Shown piece by piece: positions 52,199 to 60,782 of a DNA stretch of 64,000 nucleotides; position 1 is the stretch's first letter; each line of letters begins with the position of its first letter. The stretch covers positions 3,054,971 to 3,118,970 of the forward strand of contig NZ_HG964497.1 in the NCBI RefSeq assembly GCF_000613125.1, read 5' to 3'. The stretch is from Bacillus sp. EB01. Its GTDB lineage: Bacteria > Bacillota > Bacilli > Bacillales > Cytobacillaceae. The notes under the pieces were generated by a model, which saw only the letters and a list, made by a program, of their open reading frames with translations, was not told the DNA's origin and did not search any database. Position numbers and translations under genes: made by a program.

Positions 52199-53104
52199 TT
52201 ATCGTTGATCTTCAACCCGGTTTGCCAGTATCTTGATGATGATTAAAAAACTGACGGTGACTAACAAAGGGCCGAAAAAGATCCAAGGTGCCCTAATGAA
52301 TTCATCAATACCGGAACCAATCAAGCCTGCCCATTCTCCGGATCTTGATAAAAACTTCGGGACTACCTCTCCATCTCCCGCAATGTTTCCCGGTTTTCTT
52401 CCTCCAATATAGTATTGAAAAACGCCAAGTTGGATGAGAAGCAGCATATTGATAGACAGTTGCTGCAGGAATACCACAATCAGCCTGTTTTTTAAAACGG
52501 GAAGAATTTGTTTCGTATAGATATGCCAGCTGCTTGCACCCAGCTGCCGGGAAGCTATGATATATTCATTGTTTAATATATACCGGGATTCTTTTACTAG
52601 AAGGGTAGATAAAATCGGTATTCCTATTAATACAAACAGAATGAATTGAAACAGGACCAGCTGCCAAATGCTATTTTGGTAAGACAAGGGATGCAAATCC
52701 GGCGATAGCAGCAACACCAAAATCATGCCCGGAATATACCGGAAGGGAGTAAATACGGTTTCAACCCATTCACTTATCCTTCTCAAAGGAAAAACTAGAA
52801 GATATGCGAGAATCATGCTTATCAGTATTCTCAGTAAAGATACACTGGTAATAAAAACGAGTGTAAACTTGGCGCCTTCAACCATTCTTAGTGCAAGGTC
52901 ATTCCCTACCTCATCTGTTCCCAGTGGATGCGAAAGCGATGGCGGAAATGGCGCTTTCTCAATAATTTCGCCTTTGTCATTATAGATAAAGCGCTCTGGT
53001 TCTTTATCTGTTTTAAAAAAAGAAGAATAGACAATACTTACAGCCAACAAGAAAAGAAGCAAACCAGCGACCAATAGCAATGTTTTTCTAAAATTATTCA
53101 TCAT
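52199..53104 (-). CDS. ABC transporter permease, OppC/DppC-like
   Basis: A 301-residue inner-membrane permease of the oligopeptide/nickel type. TM1 (8-28), then an extracellular region SHPLGTDEVGNDLALRMVEGAKF typical of DppC, and YIIASRQLGASSWHIYTKQILP (EAA loop). It overlaps the stop of the upstream permease by four bases (coupled). No ATP-binding or solute-binding gene lies in the window, so its partners are elsewhere or missing. Confidence 0.88.
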   Translation of the reverse strand: MMNNFRKTLLLVAGLLLFLLAVSIVYSSFFKTDKEPERFIYNDKGEIIEKAPFPPSLSHPLGTDEVGNDLALRMVEGAKFTLVFITSVSLLRILISMILAYLLVFPLRRISEWVETVFTPFRYIPGMILVLLLSPDLHPLSYQNSIWQLVLFQFILFVLIGIPILSTLLVKESRYILNNEYIIASRQLGASSWHIYTKQILPVLKNRLIVVFLQQLSINMLLLIQLGVFQYYIGGRKPGNIAGDGEVVPKFLSRSGEWAGLIGSGIDEFIRAPWIFFGPLLVTVSFLIIIKILANRVEDQR

Positions 53105-53997
53105 GCTGCACTCCTATTACGAAGAAGAAGCTTTACCGCAAGTAGAATGAAGCCATAAGGAAGCAGAATCAAGCCGACTCCAAGAATAAAAATTTCCCCT
53201 GACACAAATCGATATAGCATAAAAGTAAAACCATTAATCAAAGAAAGGTATTCTACTAAAATCAAACTCGTAATCATCATCCAATAAATGACTCCGAGAT
53301 ATTGAGTAAAAGAGTACACGATATTTCTGAGGACATGCTTCGTAAATACTTCCAGTCGGCTGAGCCCCTTCGCCTTTGCAAATTCCACATAGAGTTTTTC
53401 ATATTCCTCTTCAAATACAGTAATCATGATTCGGAGCAGCATAAAAAACGGCACGAGCATTAAACAAATGATCGGCATGATATATACTTCCGTGTCCAAA
53501 CTGTATAGCTGCAATATCTTCAGACCCGTCTGTTTATACAAATAAATAACTGCAAATTGAAAGCTCATAATGATGAAAAGATCCGGCAGCGTCTCAAGGA
53601 TCGAAACAAGCTTTCTTACCCGCCTCCTTACCCCGAGCGGTAGCCAAAGGTAGAGATACAGAAAAATGAAAGCCAATCCTACACCAAGAAATAAAGCACC
53701 GAACAATAATGTAAGCGAGTAGCGATAGGCGTTTGGCAAATAAGTAAGGATGGGCACAGGGTCAAATGTATAAGGAAGCATGATCGATCCATTTTTTAAT
53801 CCATATAAATTTTTAACCGTCGCTGCAACGGCCTGGACAAACTCAGACGGGTAAAATCCGAAAGAATTTTCCTTAAGGAATAAGAATTTCAGGCAAGCCA
53901 GAATAAGCACACTAAAAAAAAGCAGTAGAGCTTTTAAGCAAATTTTAAGGGCTTTTGACAATATGTACGTGTTAAATTTGAGTGGGAAATTTATCAT
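53101..53997 (-). CDS. ABC transporter permease, OppB/DppB-like
   Basis: About 298 residues. TM1 near 20-40, cytoplasmic EAA loop VEFAKAKGLSRLEVFTKHVL, and final TM segments with LIEYL-type LVEYLSLINGF. ATG 53997 has AAAGGAGACAGA; the upstream start is weaker. It forms the heterodimeric channel with the OppC-like protein. A central part (53320-53660) recurs as the fragment at 42008-42345. Confidence 0.88.
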   Translation of the reverse strand: MINFPLKFNTYILSKALKICLKALLLFFSVLILACLKFLFLKENSFGFYPSEFVQAVAATVKNLYGLKNGSIMLPYTFDPVPILTYLPNAYRYSLTLLFGALFLGVGLAFIFLYLYLWLPLGVRRRVRKLVSILETLPDLFIIMSFQFAVIYLYKQTGLKILQLYSLDTEVYIMPIICLMLVPFFMLLRIMITVFEEEYEKLYVEFAKAKGLSRLEVFTKHVLRNIVYSFTQYLGVIYWMMITSLILVEYLSLINGFTFMLYRFVSGEIFILGVGLILLPYGFILLAVKLLLRNRSAA

Positions 53998-54272
53998 TCT
54001 GTCTCCTTTCAATAAAATGCGAAAAGCCTAGAAGATAGGAAATATTATGGAAGTTGCAGACTCCTTCATTATAGACGAAAAAAGTTGTATTGAGTTTCCA
54101 TTTTTCTTCATTTTGGTACTCGTAAGGTAAATCCAGCAAGGGACTGAATCGATCACTTTCTTTCTGGCCGGCAGCCACAGTCCTCATTTTCATACAAGAA
54201 GCGGAGAGAGGCTCTCTATCAAATTCGTACGGAAGATGACACATCATTTGTTAGGTAAGAGGAAATTTTTAA

Positions 54273-54307
54273 ATAAAAAAAGCCCTAATACAATAAGTAT
54301 CAGGACT
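54273..54307 (-). terminator. Terminator of the tRNA gene
   Basis: CCTGATAC / GTATTAGG stem with TTATT loop, followed by GCTTTTTTTATTT on the minus strand, just past the tRNA 3' end. Confidence 0.85.
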
Positions 54308-54312
54308 AGTTA

Positions 54313-54385
54313 TGATTCCGACTGGGTTCGAACCAGCGACCCCTACCCTGTCAAGGTAGTGCTCTCCCAGCTGAGCTACGGAATC
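54313..54385 (-). tRNA. tRNA-Val (anticodon GAC)
   Basis: 73 bases fold as a complete cloverleaf on the minus strand. Acceptor GATTCCG/CGGAATC, D-arm GCTC-GAGC, anticodon stem CTACC/GGTAG with loop TTGACAG (anticodon GAC), T-arm GCTGG-TTCGAAC-CCAGT and discriminator A. CCA is not encoded. It is a single-gene unit with its own promoter and terminator. Confidence 0.95.
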
Positions 54386-54421
54386 GTTATTTTGTTATGC
54401 CTCTTGATGAGGACATTTATT

Positions 54422-54450
54422 ACTATACTAGGATTTTATATAACAGTCAA
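54422..54450 (-). promoter_or_regulatory. SigmaA promoter of tRNA-Val
   Basis: TTGACT (54445-54450), 17-bp spacer, TATAGT (54422-54427) on the minus strand, about 30 bp before the tRNA 5' end. Confidence 0.85.
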
Positions 54451-54534
54451 GAGGAATATGAGATTTTTAAAAAATCTCATACCCCTCTCTTACATTTCAC
54501 ATATTATGTATTTAAACGTGTCTCATTTCTGATA

Positions 54535-55947
54535 TCAGATTAATTCGCATCTCTGCAGAGTTAAATAAGTGTAAGTTGAAATTAAGTCTGCACTATCCTT
54601 TTTGAGTACGCTTACGTAGGGCTGTCGCCTATCAATATAATCCCATACATTATGCGGTACATGCCGCTCACACACGAGAATGATTTCCGCTCTTCCAACC
54701 CGTCCTTTTAATAATTCAAATCCGTCTTCATAGGGATTGTGAACTTGAACCAAACAACCATGCTTTTCAAGACGAGACATGTAATTATTCATCAGTCTGG
54801 ATCCAACAATTAAAATTTTGAAGTTGCCAAATGTTTTATATTCCTTTTGCTTTGAAGCTTTTCTACTAACTTTTTGTACATTACTGGTTGGATTAAATTC
54901 AAACCAGGAGTAAAGGCGGGTTATTTCCGCTACGCCTTCCTGTACCCTGGCCCTTGCAGGTAAATCTGTTGAATCAGAGGGAATAACTGAACTATCCTTA
55001 ACCGGGAAAGAGTTAATTTCTGCGGTGGTGGTTAAATCCGTGAACATCCACTCCCCGTCTTCAAAGGCAAGATAGCCGAGGCGTTCACTTTCTTGGAAAT
55101 ACTTTGGATTCCTTAGTATATAAGGACTTGCTCGCTTTTTTGATAAATGGCCTAGTAACCCAACTCTCCTCATAAAGGTATAAAAAACATTCTGACCCTC
55201 AAGGTAAAAATACTTTAGATTCTCCTTGGAAATGTACTGCTCCAGCAATAGTAATAATTGAGGTAAGTACTTGGCACCAAACCGCCCCTGGAAATAACTA
55301 ATTAGCAATTCAGGATTGCTTCTAAGGTTATTTTCAAAAACTTTGTATGTATCAAGTTCTCTTTGTAACTTTGCTAGCTCCTCCCTTAAGTCGCCGTGTT
55401 CCTGGATAACGATTGAATCAAAATTGTCCAACTTTTGTTTTAAAGCCGTATTTTGTTCTCGCAGCTGCTTCACCTGATTGGCCAAATTTTTTTGTTTATC
55501 AGAGACTCGTTTTCTACGTTTTTCCTTTTTGAGCAGGTCGAGCTGCAACTCCAGTTCTTTTGTCTGTTTTATTTCTTTTTGCAGAGATGTATGTAACTCC
55601 ATGGTTTTTATTTCAAGCCGCTTGGTTTCCAGATTCAACTCCTTTTGCAACTCCCACTTTTCCCTTTTCAATGACTCATTCTTTTGTTTTTCTAGCCTGT
55701 TCTCTTCTCTTAATTCATGGATAAGTTTCTTTTGGGCTTCAATCTCTTTTTGTGCCTTTTTCAACTTTTTATGGATTTCTTTTATTTGCTTTAGATCCTC
55801 TGATTTATCGTTTAGTTTTATCGCTTTATCTTTTATTTGAACGCGAGTTAGAAACTTTTCATTAAGAGCTTCTTTTTTCCTCTTATTTATTTCTATGTTC
55901 TTTTTTACATTTCCTTGGCGACGGGTATCTCTGAACATTTTTGGCAT
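54535..55947 (-). CDS. Coiled-coil protein with a C-terminal DUF2325-like domain
   Basis: About 470 residues. The N-terminal 45% is a long Lys/Glu-rich coiled coil (about 15-220). A helical middle domain (about 225-310, LISYFQGRFGAKYLPQLLLL) and a short linker follow. The C-terminal ~95 residues begin FKILIVGSRLMNNYMSRLEK and end CERHVPHNVWDYIDRRQPYV-like, fitting DUF2325 (a small Rossmann-like domain). The function is unknown. I chose ATG 55947 (GGAGAGTGGTACC upstream) over the ATG eight codons earlier. Monocistronic. Confidence 0.75.
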   Translation of the reverse strand: MPKMFRDTRRQGNVKKNIEINKRKKEALNEKFLTRVQIKDKAIKLNDKSEDLKQIKEIHKKLKKAQKEIEAQKKLIHELREENRLEKQKNESLKREKWELQKELNLETKRLEIKTMELHTSLQKEIKQTKELELQLDLLKKEKRRKRVSDKQKNLANQVKQLREQNTALKQKLDNFDSIVIQEHGDLREELAKLQRELDTYKVFENNLRSNPELLISYFQGRFGAKYLPQLLLLLEQYISKENLKYFYLEGQNVFYTFMRRVGLLGHLSKKRASPYILRNPKYFQESERLGYLAFEDGEWMFTDLTTTAEINSFPVKDSSVIPSDSTDLPARARVQEGVAEITRLYSWFEFNPTSNVQKVSRKASKQKEYKTFGNFKILIVGSRLMNNYMSRLEKHGCLVQVHNPYEDGFELLKGRVGRAEIILVCERHVPHNVWDYIDRRQPYVSVLKKDSADLISTYTYLTLQRCELI

Positions 55948-55971
55948 GGTACCACTCTCCAAAGCGAACAC

Positions 55972-56355
55972 AAGTTCTTTTTACCTATAATATACCATAT
56001 AAAGGGAACTTTCTAAAGCAATAGACTTAGATAATTTATTTACCTTATCCTTCCGCAAATAAAATAATCACACAAATTCTCCATAAAACTTATACCATGA
56101 TTGAGAATATTGTCATCCGACTGCACCACTCTAACCGTTCTTTTCACCACGGAATATCATAATATGCACTACCAAAAAACATAAAATACACCAGACCGAT
56201 ATATAAACCTGACGGAATCATGAATATCGTCAGGTTTTTTCTGCATTCTAGCCCTTGTTAAATAAACTAATTTAAGCAAACATAAAGATATTTTATTATT
56301 TTGTATAAGTTTACTTTACTTTTATAAAAGATAAGTTTATAGTTTTATTCAAGAG
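55972..56355. other. Intergenic with an orphan plus-strand terminator
   Basis: AAACCTGACG / CGTCAGGTTTTTT (56204-56241) is a strong plus-strand terminator, but no plus-strand gene precedes it: the gene to the left runs the other way. The ~230 bp before it could encode a small RNA or peptide. A plus frame MIENIVIRLHHSNRS has no ribosome binding site. The XRE promoter lies at the right end. Confidence 0.45.
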
Positions 56356-56364
56356 GTGAAGGTC

Positions 56365-56604
56365 ATGAAGAAAGATTTTGGTGATTCGATATCAAATAAG
56401 GTTTATGAACATCGTGTACTTGCTAGAATGTCTCAGCAAGAATTAGCAGAAAAAGTTGGGGTTTCCAAACAAACTATCTTCGTAATGGAAAAAGGAAATT
56501 ATGTTCCCACTCTGCTGCTGGCTTTTCGCATTGCCGATTTTTTTAATGTTGATGTAAACGAGATATTTACTTATGAGAAAGGAAATGATCAAAATGATAA
56601 CTAA
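56365..56604 (+). CDS. XRE-family regulator, short (YozG/YgzD type)
   Basis: About 79 residues, essentially one Cro/CI helix-turn-helix: VYEHRVLARMSQQELAEKVG, SKQTIFVMEKGNYVPTLLLA, FRIADFFNVDVNEIF. ATG 56365 is preceded by GAGGTGAAGGTC. The 3' end overlaps the membrane-protein gene by 11 bases, so the pair is coupled. Such pairs are usually autoregulated units in Firmicutes. Confidence 0.9.
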   Translation: MKKDFGDSISNKVYEHRVLARMSQQELAEKVGVSKQTIFVMEKGNYVPTLLLAFRIADFFNVDVNEIFTYEKGNDQNDN

Positions 56605-56944
56605 TTTTTTCTCAGATATCCATAACGCAATTTTTCACCCTTTAAAGTCCTGGGCTGAACAATCTACGGGAAACTGGAATATTCTCATTGGAGTTGGTTT
56701 TTTACTCCTTATGGGTAGTGTGATTTTCACCTATATTTTTCATAAGAAGATTGGGCCAGCAGATGAACGGACAAATATTATCTATTTGAAAAGCGCTTAC
56801 TGTGTGTTGTTGGCAATTCTTCTATGTGACATGATTTTTCCCAAAGACTATATGTGGACCATCTTTTTCTTGTTCAAATATGCGTTAGCAATTTTAGCAG
56901 GTGGATTATACTTGGCCATCCAATATAAAAAGGATTTATCGTAA
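56594..56944 (+). CDS. Small membrane protein coupled to the XRE regulator
   Basis: About 116 residues with three to four hydrophobic segments (NILIGVGFLLLMGSVIFTYI, YCVLLAILLCDMIF, TIFFLFKYALAILAGGLYLA). No catalytic motif. It starts inside the end of the regulator gene, with AAAGGAAATGATCAAA before ATG 56594. Function unknown; perhaps a signal sensor for the regulator. Confidence 0.8.
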   Translation: MITNFFSDIHNAIFHPLKSWAEQSTGNWNILIGVGFLLLMGSVIFTYIFHKKIGPADERTNIIYLKSAYCVLLAILLCDMIFPKDYMWTIFFLFKYALAILAGGLYLAIQYKKDLS

Positions 56945-57178
56945 GGAAAGTTCGCAGAGAGAGGGCTGGCTATCGAATTGTGCCTGTAGCATCAAAGTCA
57001 TTTTTTTATTGGAGGCATACGTTTCTAAACTCTCATAGACGTATGTAGTAATGTATGAAAGCAGAAAAAAGTTTGCTATACTTCTCCGGCTTCTAACAGT
57101 TTTAGTTCCATTCGGGATACTGGAGAATCAGTTGGAGTATTATCGGAAGAGTTATTGATCATATGGAGTTTAATAGGA

Positions 57179-57210
57179 ATAAGCATGCTCAGAGTTAGCA
57201 TGCTTTTTCA
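57179..57210. terminator. Bidirectional terminator
   Basis: AGCATGCT-CAGAGTT-AGCATGCT followed by TTTTCATT on plus and by TTATTCC on minus, at the end of the GIY-YIG gene. Confidence 0.7.
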
Positions 57211-57899
57211 TTAAAGAGTAGAGTTGATTGTGAGATGAATAGGACAATAGTAAGAAACTCATCAGGATTGGTATCAAACCATTCTTTTCCTAAAGCAGTG
57301 TCTAAATTTTTCTTTCTATAAGTAAGGATATTGTGAATAGCCAGCTCCAAAGCATGTGCGTTGTCTGTTTTTATTATGATTGCTACTTTAGGTTTTTCGG
57401 GCAAAGCTGTTGAAGCTTGAGAACTTATTCTTTGCATTGGATCCTTATCCGTTTTCCCGATTTTACATTCCCATGTATCCTTAACCCTATTTTTCTTGTA
57501 ACTAGGAAAATAATATAAATAAACTGCACTTGGACCCCTTCCCAAAATAATATCCGCTTCATCATCATCTTTTGTTTTTTCTGGTTGATGTTCTCTTTCA
57601 TCAGGAGTTGGCACAATGTCAATAATGTCACTTTTGTTTTCGTTATTTATTTGCCAATATCCCAGTGAACGTTTTGTGGCGTACCCTTCCTTCACTAAAC
57701 GTTCTAACGCCTTTTTCACCATTCTGGGCCTATCTTTCGCTCTGGGTTCTTTTCCACCTCTCTCTATATGGATTTTTATAATTTCTTGAATTATTGTTTT
57801 TCTCTCTACTGTGCTTCTATTAAATATTTCTAGAATAAGATCTCTACTTATAGTAGGAGTAAGATGAATATTTTTATATTTATATTCCCAATTTTCCAT
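57195..57899 (-). CDS. GIY-YIG nuclease-like protein (T5orf172 type) with winged-helix N-terminus
   Basis: About 234 residues. The N-terminal ~90 look like a winged helix (ISRDLILEIFNRSTVERKTI, KALERLVKEGYATKRSLGYW). The C-terminal domain has AVYLYYFPS and WECKIGKTDKDPMQRISSQA (GIY-YIG core with the catalytic Arg), and Glu in HALELAIHNIL, as in T5orf172 (PF10544). Possibly a phage-derived nuclease or regulator. ATG 57899 has GGGGGAGGTTAC. It lies next to phage replication genes on the same strand. Confidence 0.8.
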   Translation of the reverse strand: MENWEYKYKNIHLTPTISRDLILEIFNRSTVERKTIIQEIIKIHIERGGKEPRAKDRPRMVKKALERLVKEGYATKRSLGYWQINNENKSDIIDIVPTPDEREHQPEKTKDDDEADIILGRGPSAVYLYYFPSYKKNRVKDTWECKIGKTDKDPMQRISSQASTALPEKPKVAIIIKTDNAHALELAIHNILTYRKKNLDTALGKEWFDTNPDEFLTIVLFISQSTLLFNEKAC

Positions 57900-58084
57900 G
57901 TAACCTCCCCCAACCTTCATCATTTATATTTAACATTATTTATCAATTTTGTTTCTTCATCTCTTTTGAAGTTCAATACCGTAGATTAAGACCAACCCCT
58001 CCTCACCCAAACCTACCCACTTCCATCATGAATGCCAATTCAACTGTCCCGATTGGTCCGTTCCGCTGCTTGGCGACGATCACC

Positions 58085-59365
58085 TCAATTACCTGGCTTT
58101 CTGCCGGTTGTCCCTTGGTGTGTTTGAGTTTCCTTCATAGCTCTCTCTTCTTCTTTTTTCTCGTAATATCCCTCGCGATACAGAAACGCAATCACATCTG
58201 CATCCTGTTCAATCTGTCCGCTCTCTCGCAGATCCGATAACATTGGCCGTTTGTCCTGACGGTTTTCTACTCCTCGACTCAGCTGGGATAGCGCAATGAC
58301 CACTGCATTCGTTTCCCTGGCCATTTGTTTGAGTAATCGGCTGATTTCGCTGACTTCTGCCTGGCGATTTGCTTGATGTCTGGGGTTGCCGGTAATCAGT
58401 TGGAGATAATCAATTACCACTAGAATCCTTTTTTCTTCACCAAATTCCTTTCTCAACTGCCTGACCTTTGTCCAAATATAGCTAATGTCCATTCCTGCTT
58501 GGTCGAATATTCTCATGTTTAATCTCGAAAGGATACTTATGGCATACTGGAAGTTATTCCATTCCTCTTGATTAAAGGTTTGCTTTGGGTTTCTCATCTT
58601 AATGCTGCTGATGTTGCCGATAGAGCTTGCGGCCCTTCGCAGCAATTGTCTTTTTGGCATTTCTAAAGAAAAAATAGCTGTCACATCCTCTTTAGCTGCA
58701 TTCAATGCAATGTTCAGTGCAAAGGCTGTCTTCCCCATACTTGGGCGTGCACCAACGACCACTAGGTCTGACTCCTGAAAACCGCCGGTCAGCTTGTCCA
58801 GTTTGTAAAATCCTGAAGGAACTCCGGTGATTTCCCCTATGTCCTTTTCACAGTCGATATACAAGTCCACGAGCCCAGTTCTGATGTCCCCAGCATCATC
58901 GGTTCCTTGCACCTCTTCAATCAGCCTTAGTTGTTTGATGCCTTCGTTAAGGACATCCTTGATATCTCCATCCCGTGCCCTATCCCTAATTTTTCCGGCA
59001 ATTTCAATTGTTTTTCTTTTTTGGTGATATTCCATGACTGTGTTTTGATAGAATTGAAAATTTTCGGTGGTTGGAACACTGATTGCGATATCGGTGAGAT
59101 AGCCAATACCTCCAAGGCTCTCAAGCTCCTGAATGCCAGCTTCCTCTGCAACCGTGATGATGTCAATCGGCTTACCTTTTTCATACAGCCGGCAAATAAC
59201 TGAGAATAGACTTCTTAATTTATAGGTATACAGTTGAATCGGCTGGACTGTGCATTCTTGCATCAGCGTTCCATCTAGAAAGAACGACCCGACAAATGCC
59301 TCTTCAGCCTCATAGTTTACCAGCCGTCCATCACCCTCTTTATAGCTCATTGCTACAACAGACAT
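58085..59365 (-). CDS. Phage-type replicative DNA helicase DnaB with frameshifted C-terminus
   Basis: A 426-codon frame. N-terminal DnaB domain (NYEAEEAFVGSFFLDGTLMQ), RecA-like helicase domain with GARPSMGKTAFALNIALNAA (Walker A), SLEMPKRQLLRR, VVIDYLQLI (Walker B), ALSQLSRGVENRQDKRPMLS and LRESGQIEQDADVI. The frame is lost after EERAMKETQ. The true tail (VIEVIVAKQRNGPIGTVELA) lies in another frame and ends at TGA 58003. The usual DnaB length would be ~450. A phage origin is likely because the loader gene is coupled (TAATG overlap). Confidence 0.88.
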   Translation of the reverse strand: MSVVAMSYKEGDGRLVNYEAEEAFVGSFFLDGTLMQECTVQPIQLYTYKLRSLFSVICRLYEKGKPIDIITVAEEAGIQELESLGGIGYLTDIAISVPTTENFQFYQNTVMEYHQKRKTIEIAGKIRDRARDGDIKDVLNEGIKQLRLIEEVQGTDDAGDIRTGLVDLYIDCEKDIGEITGVPSGFYKLDKLTGGFQESDLVVVGARPSMGKTAFALNIALNAAKEDVTAIFSLEMPKRQLLRRAASSIGNISSIKMRNPKQTFNQEEWNNFQYAISILSRLNMRIFDQAGMDISYIWTKVRQLRKEFGEEKRILVVIDYLQLITGNPRHQANRQAEVSEISRLLKQMARETNAVVIALSQLSRGVENRQDKRPMLSDLRESGQIEQDADVIAFLYREGYYEKKEEERAMKETQTHQGTTGRKPGN

Positions 59366-59706
59366 TATGAATTCCTCCTTTCGATCCCAAGAATTTCCCT
59401 GATTTTAGCCATATGTGCCTCGGCTACCTCCGCACTTGCTGGCCTTTCCCGCTGAAAAAGAACATAGTTTGTCTCATTGCAGTTAGGTATCGCTCTCCCT
59501 ACAGCAGCCGGTTTAGAAGCAAAATCACAAATTCTAGGCGGGTAGGGAGAAACAGCGGCATGGGCTAAAAGCCGCTGCTTACACTGTTCAAAGGAGGATT
59601 CTTTCAAAAGCTTGTGCCAATTGTCGACCTTCTCCTGGTCAACCACAAAATGCTCATAATAAGTCGTGATCATCTTTAATAGTAAAAACACTTCACGTTT
59701 CGTCAT
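59365..59706 (-). CDS. Phage helicase loader/inhibitor, G39P-like
   Basis: About 113 residues of the phage G39P type (PF11417), which loads the phage DnaB helicase. TKREVFLLLKMITTYYEHFV, WHKLLKESSFEQCKQRLLAH and SPYPPRICDFASK follow the family order. Stop TAA overlaps the DnaB ATG. ATG 59706 or TTG 59709 fits the AGGAGG site; the N-terminus overlaps the upstream gene by 14 bases. Confidence 0.85.
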   Translation of the reverse strand: MTKREVFLLLKMITTYYEHFVVDQEKVDNWHKLLKESSFEQCKQRLLAHAAVSPYPPRICDFASKPAAVGRAIPNCNETNYVLFQRERPASAEVAEAHMAKIREILGIERRNS

Positions 59707-60382
59707 CAAAGCGGAAATCCTCCTCACGCAGCTTTGTTTTGGCAGTCTTCTGGTTTAAATATGATTCAAACTTTGGACCAAAAAGCGTCTCTGGCCTCAG
59801 GTATCGGCTCCACTTCGGATGTTCGAGCCACTCATCCGCTTTTTTATCAATGACAGTCATGAAATCAGACAGCCTGAATCCTTCCTTCCACCGGGAAGTG
59901 ATTAGCTTCCGGGTCTTCCCTGTCCCAACCTTATAGGACGAGTTGGTTTTTTCATTCAAGTACTCCACCACTTCAGCAACCGGAATCTCCTCAATTGATT
60001 CCAGTTTCTCTGGAATCTCAGACTCCGGCAGAATTTCTTCTGTAATGGTTTCCCTTTCATCAAGCTCCTTCAATTTTTCATAATCAATTGTGTACCACTT
60101 AGTCTGATCCAGTTTGGATCTGTTGAAATTGCCCGATAGAACATAGCCCAGGTCCTCCAGTGTTTTAAACACTCGCTTGATTGTACTCTCCGACCAAAAC
60201 GGGAGCTGCTGGTTCCACTCCTTATAGGTGTTATACACCCAGCTTCTCCCCTCAATCACATGAAGCTTCTTTTTCAGCCAATAATGGATTTGCTGCAGCA
60301 CAATCGCTTCATTCAAGCCAATCTTCACTGCCAAAGCCGGGATCACCATCATCGGCCGTTCATTAATCAACAAATTGCTCAT
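59693..60382 (-). CDS. Phage replication protein with conserved phage C-terminal domain (Phg_2220_C)
   Basis: About 229 residues. The N-terminus is a winged helix (NEAIVLQQIHYWLKKKLHVI, WSESTIKRVFKTLEDLGYVL). A Glu-rich linker follows. The C-terminal domain (about 150-225: VVEYLNEKTNSSYKVGTGKT, ITSRWKEGFRLSDFMTVIDK, YLRPETLFGPKFESYLNQ) is Phg_2220_C (PF09524), typical of phage initiation proteins upstream of the helicase loader. ATG 60382 has GGAGG seven bases upstream. This is the first gene of a Phg_2220_C-loader-DnaB module. Confidence 0.9.
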   Translation of the reverse strand: MSNLLINERPMMVIPALAVKIGLNEAIVLQQIHYWLKKKLHVIEGRSWVYNTYKEWNQQLPFWSESTIKRVFKTLEDLGYVLSGNFNRSKLDQTKWYTIDYEKLKELDERETITEEILPESEIPEKLESIEEIPVAEVVEYLNEKTNSSYKVGTGKTRKLITSRWKEGFRLSDFMTVIDKKADEWLEHPKWSRYLRPETLFGPKFESYLNQKTAKTKLREEDFRFDDET

Positions 60383-60509
60383 ACAAAAACCTCCGTTTCT
60401 AGTAGTCACCACTGCATCGCGTCAAACAATATCACTCCAGCCTCTCACCCTTTATATATAGATGAGCCCCCCAAAAAGGACATGGTCAAATATGAACAAT
60501 TTTTGACAC

Positions 60510-60540
60510 AAAAAATAACCCGGCTGCGATAGCAACCGGG
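60510..60540 (-). terminator. Terminator, minus strand
   Basis: CCCGG-x-TGC / GCA-x-CCGGG stem followed by TTATTTTTTG on the minus strand, upstream of the phage module. It ends transcription coming from the right (receiver-domain remnant). Confidence 0.65.
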
Positions 60541-60683
60541 GATGTATATATCTTTGTTGTAATCTATGAAGTACTCTATGGTATGAGCGGGTCAGGTTGA
60601 ATGCAACCAATTGTTGAAAGTGCTACATTGGACAACTCAATTTGGGCTTGGCAGGGAATCCTAACGGTGGTGTATTAAGAGAT

Positions 60684-60716
60684 GTAAATCCCAAACTAAT
60701 TAGTATAGGGATTTAC
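60684..60716. repeat. Inverted repeat in the phage/defence junction
   Basis: GTAAATCCC and GGGATTTAC, perfect 9-bp arms around 15 AT-rich bases. No T-run of note; function unknown. The rest of 60413-60782 shows no gene. Confidence 0.4.
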
Positions 60717-60782
60717 TTTGGAATTTAAAATATAATATTATTTCAACTATAAGGAATAAAGATAAGTCTTTTTCTTGGTTTT

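Noticed and set aside
53972-54247. Minus-strand 91-codon frame upstream of the OppB-like gene
   Set aside because: It overlaps the real permease start in another frame and shows no family or good ribosome binding site.
54313-54385. tRNA-Val as integration site (att) for a genomic island
   Set aside because: No repeat of the tRNA 3' end and no integrase gene is visible on either side within the window.
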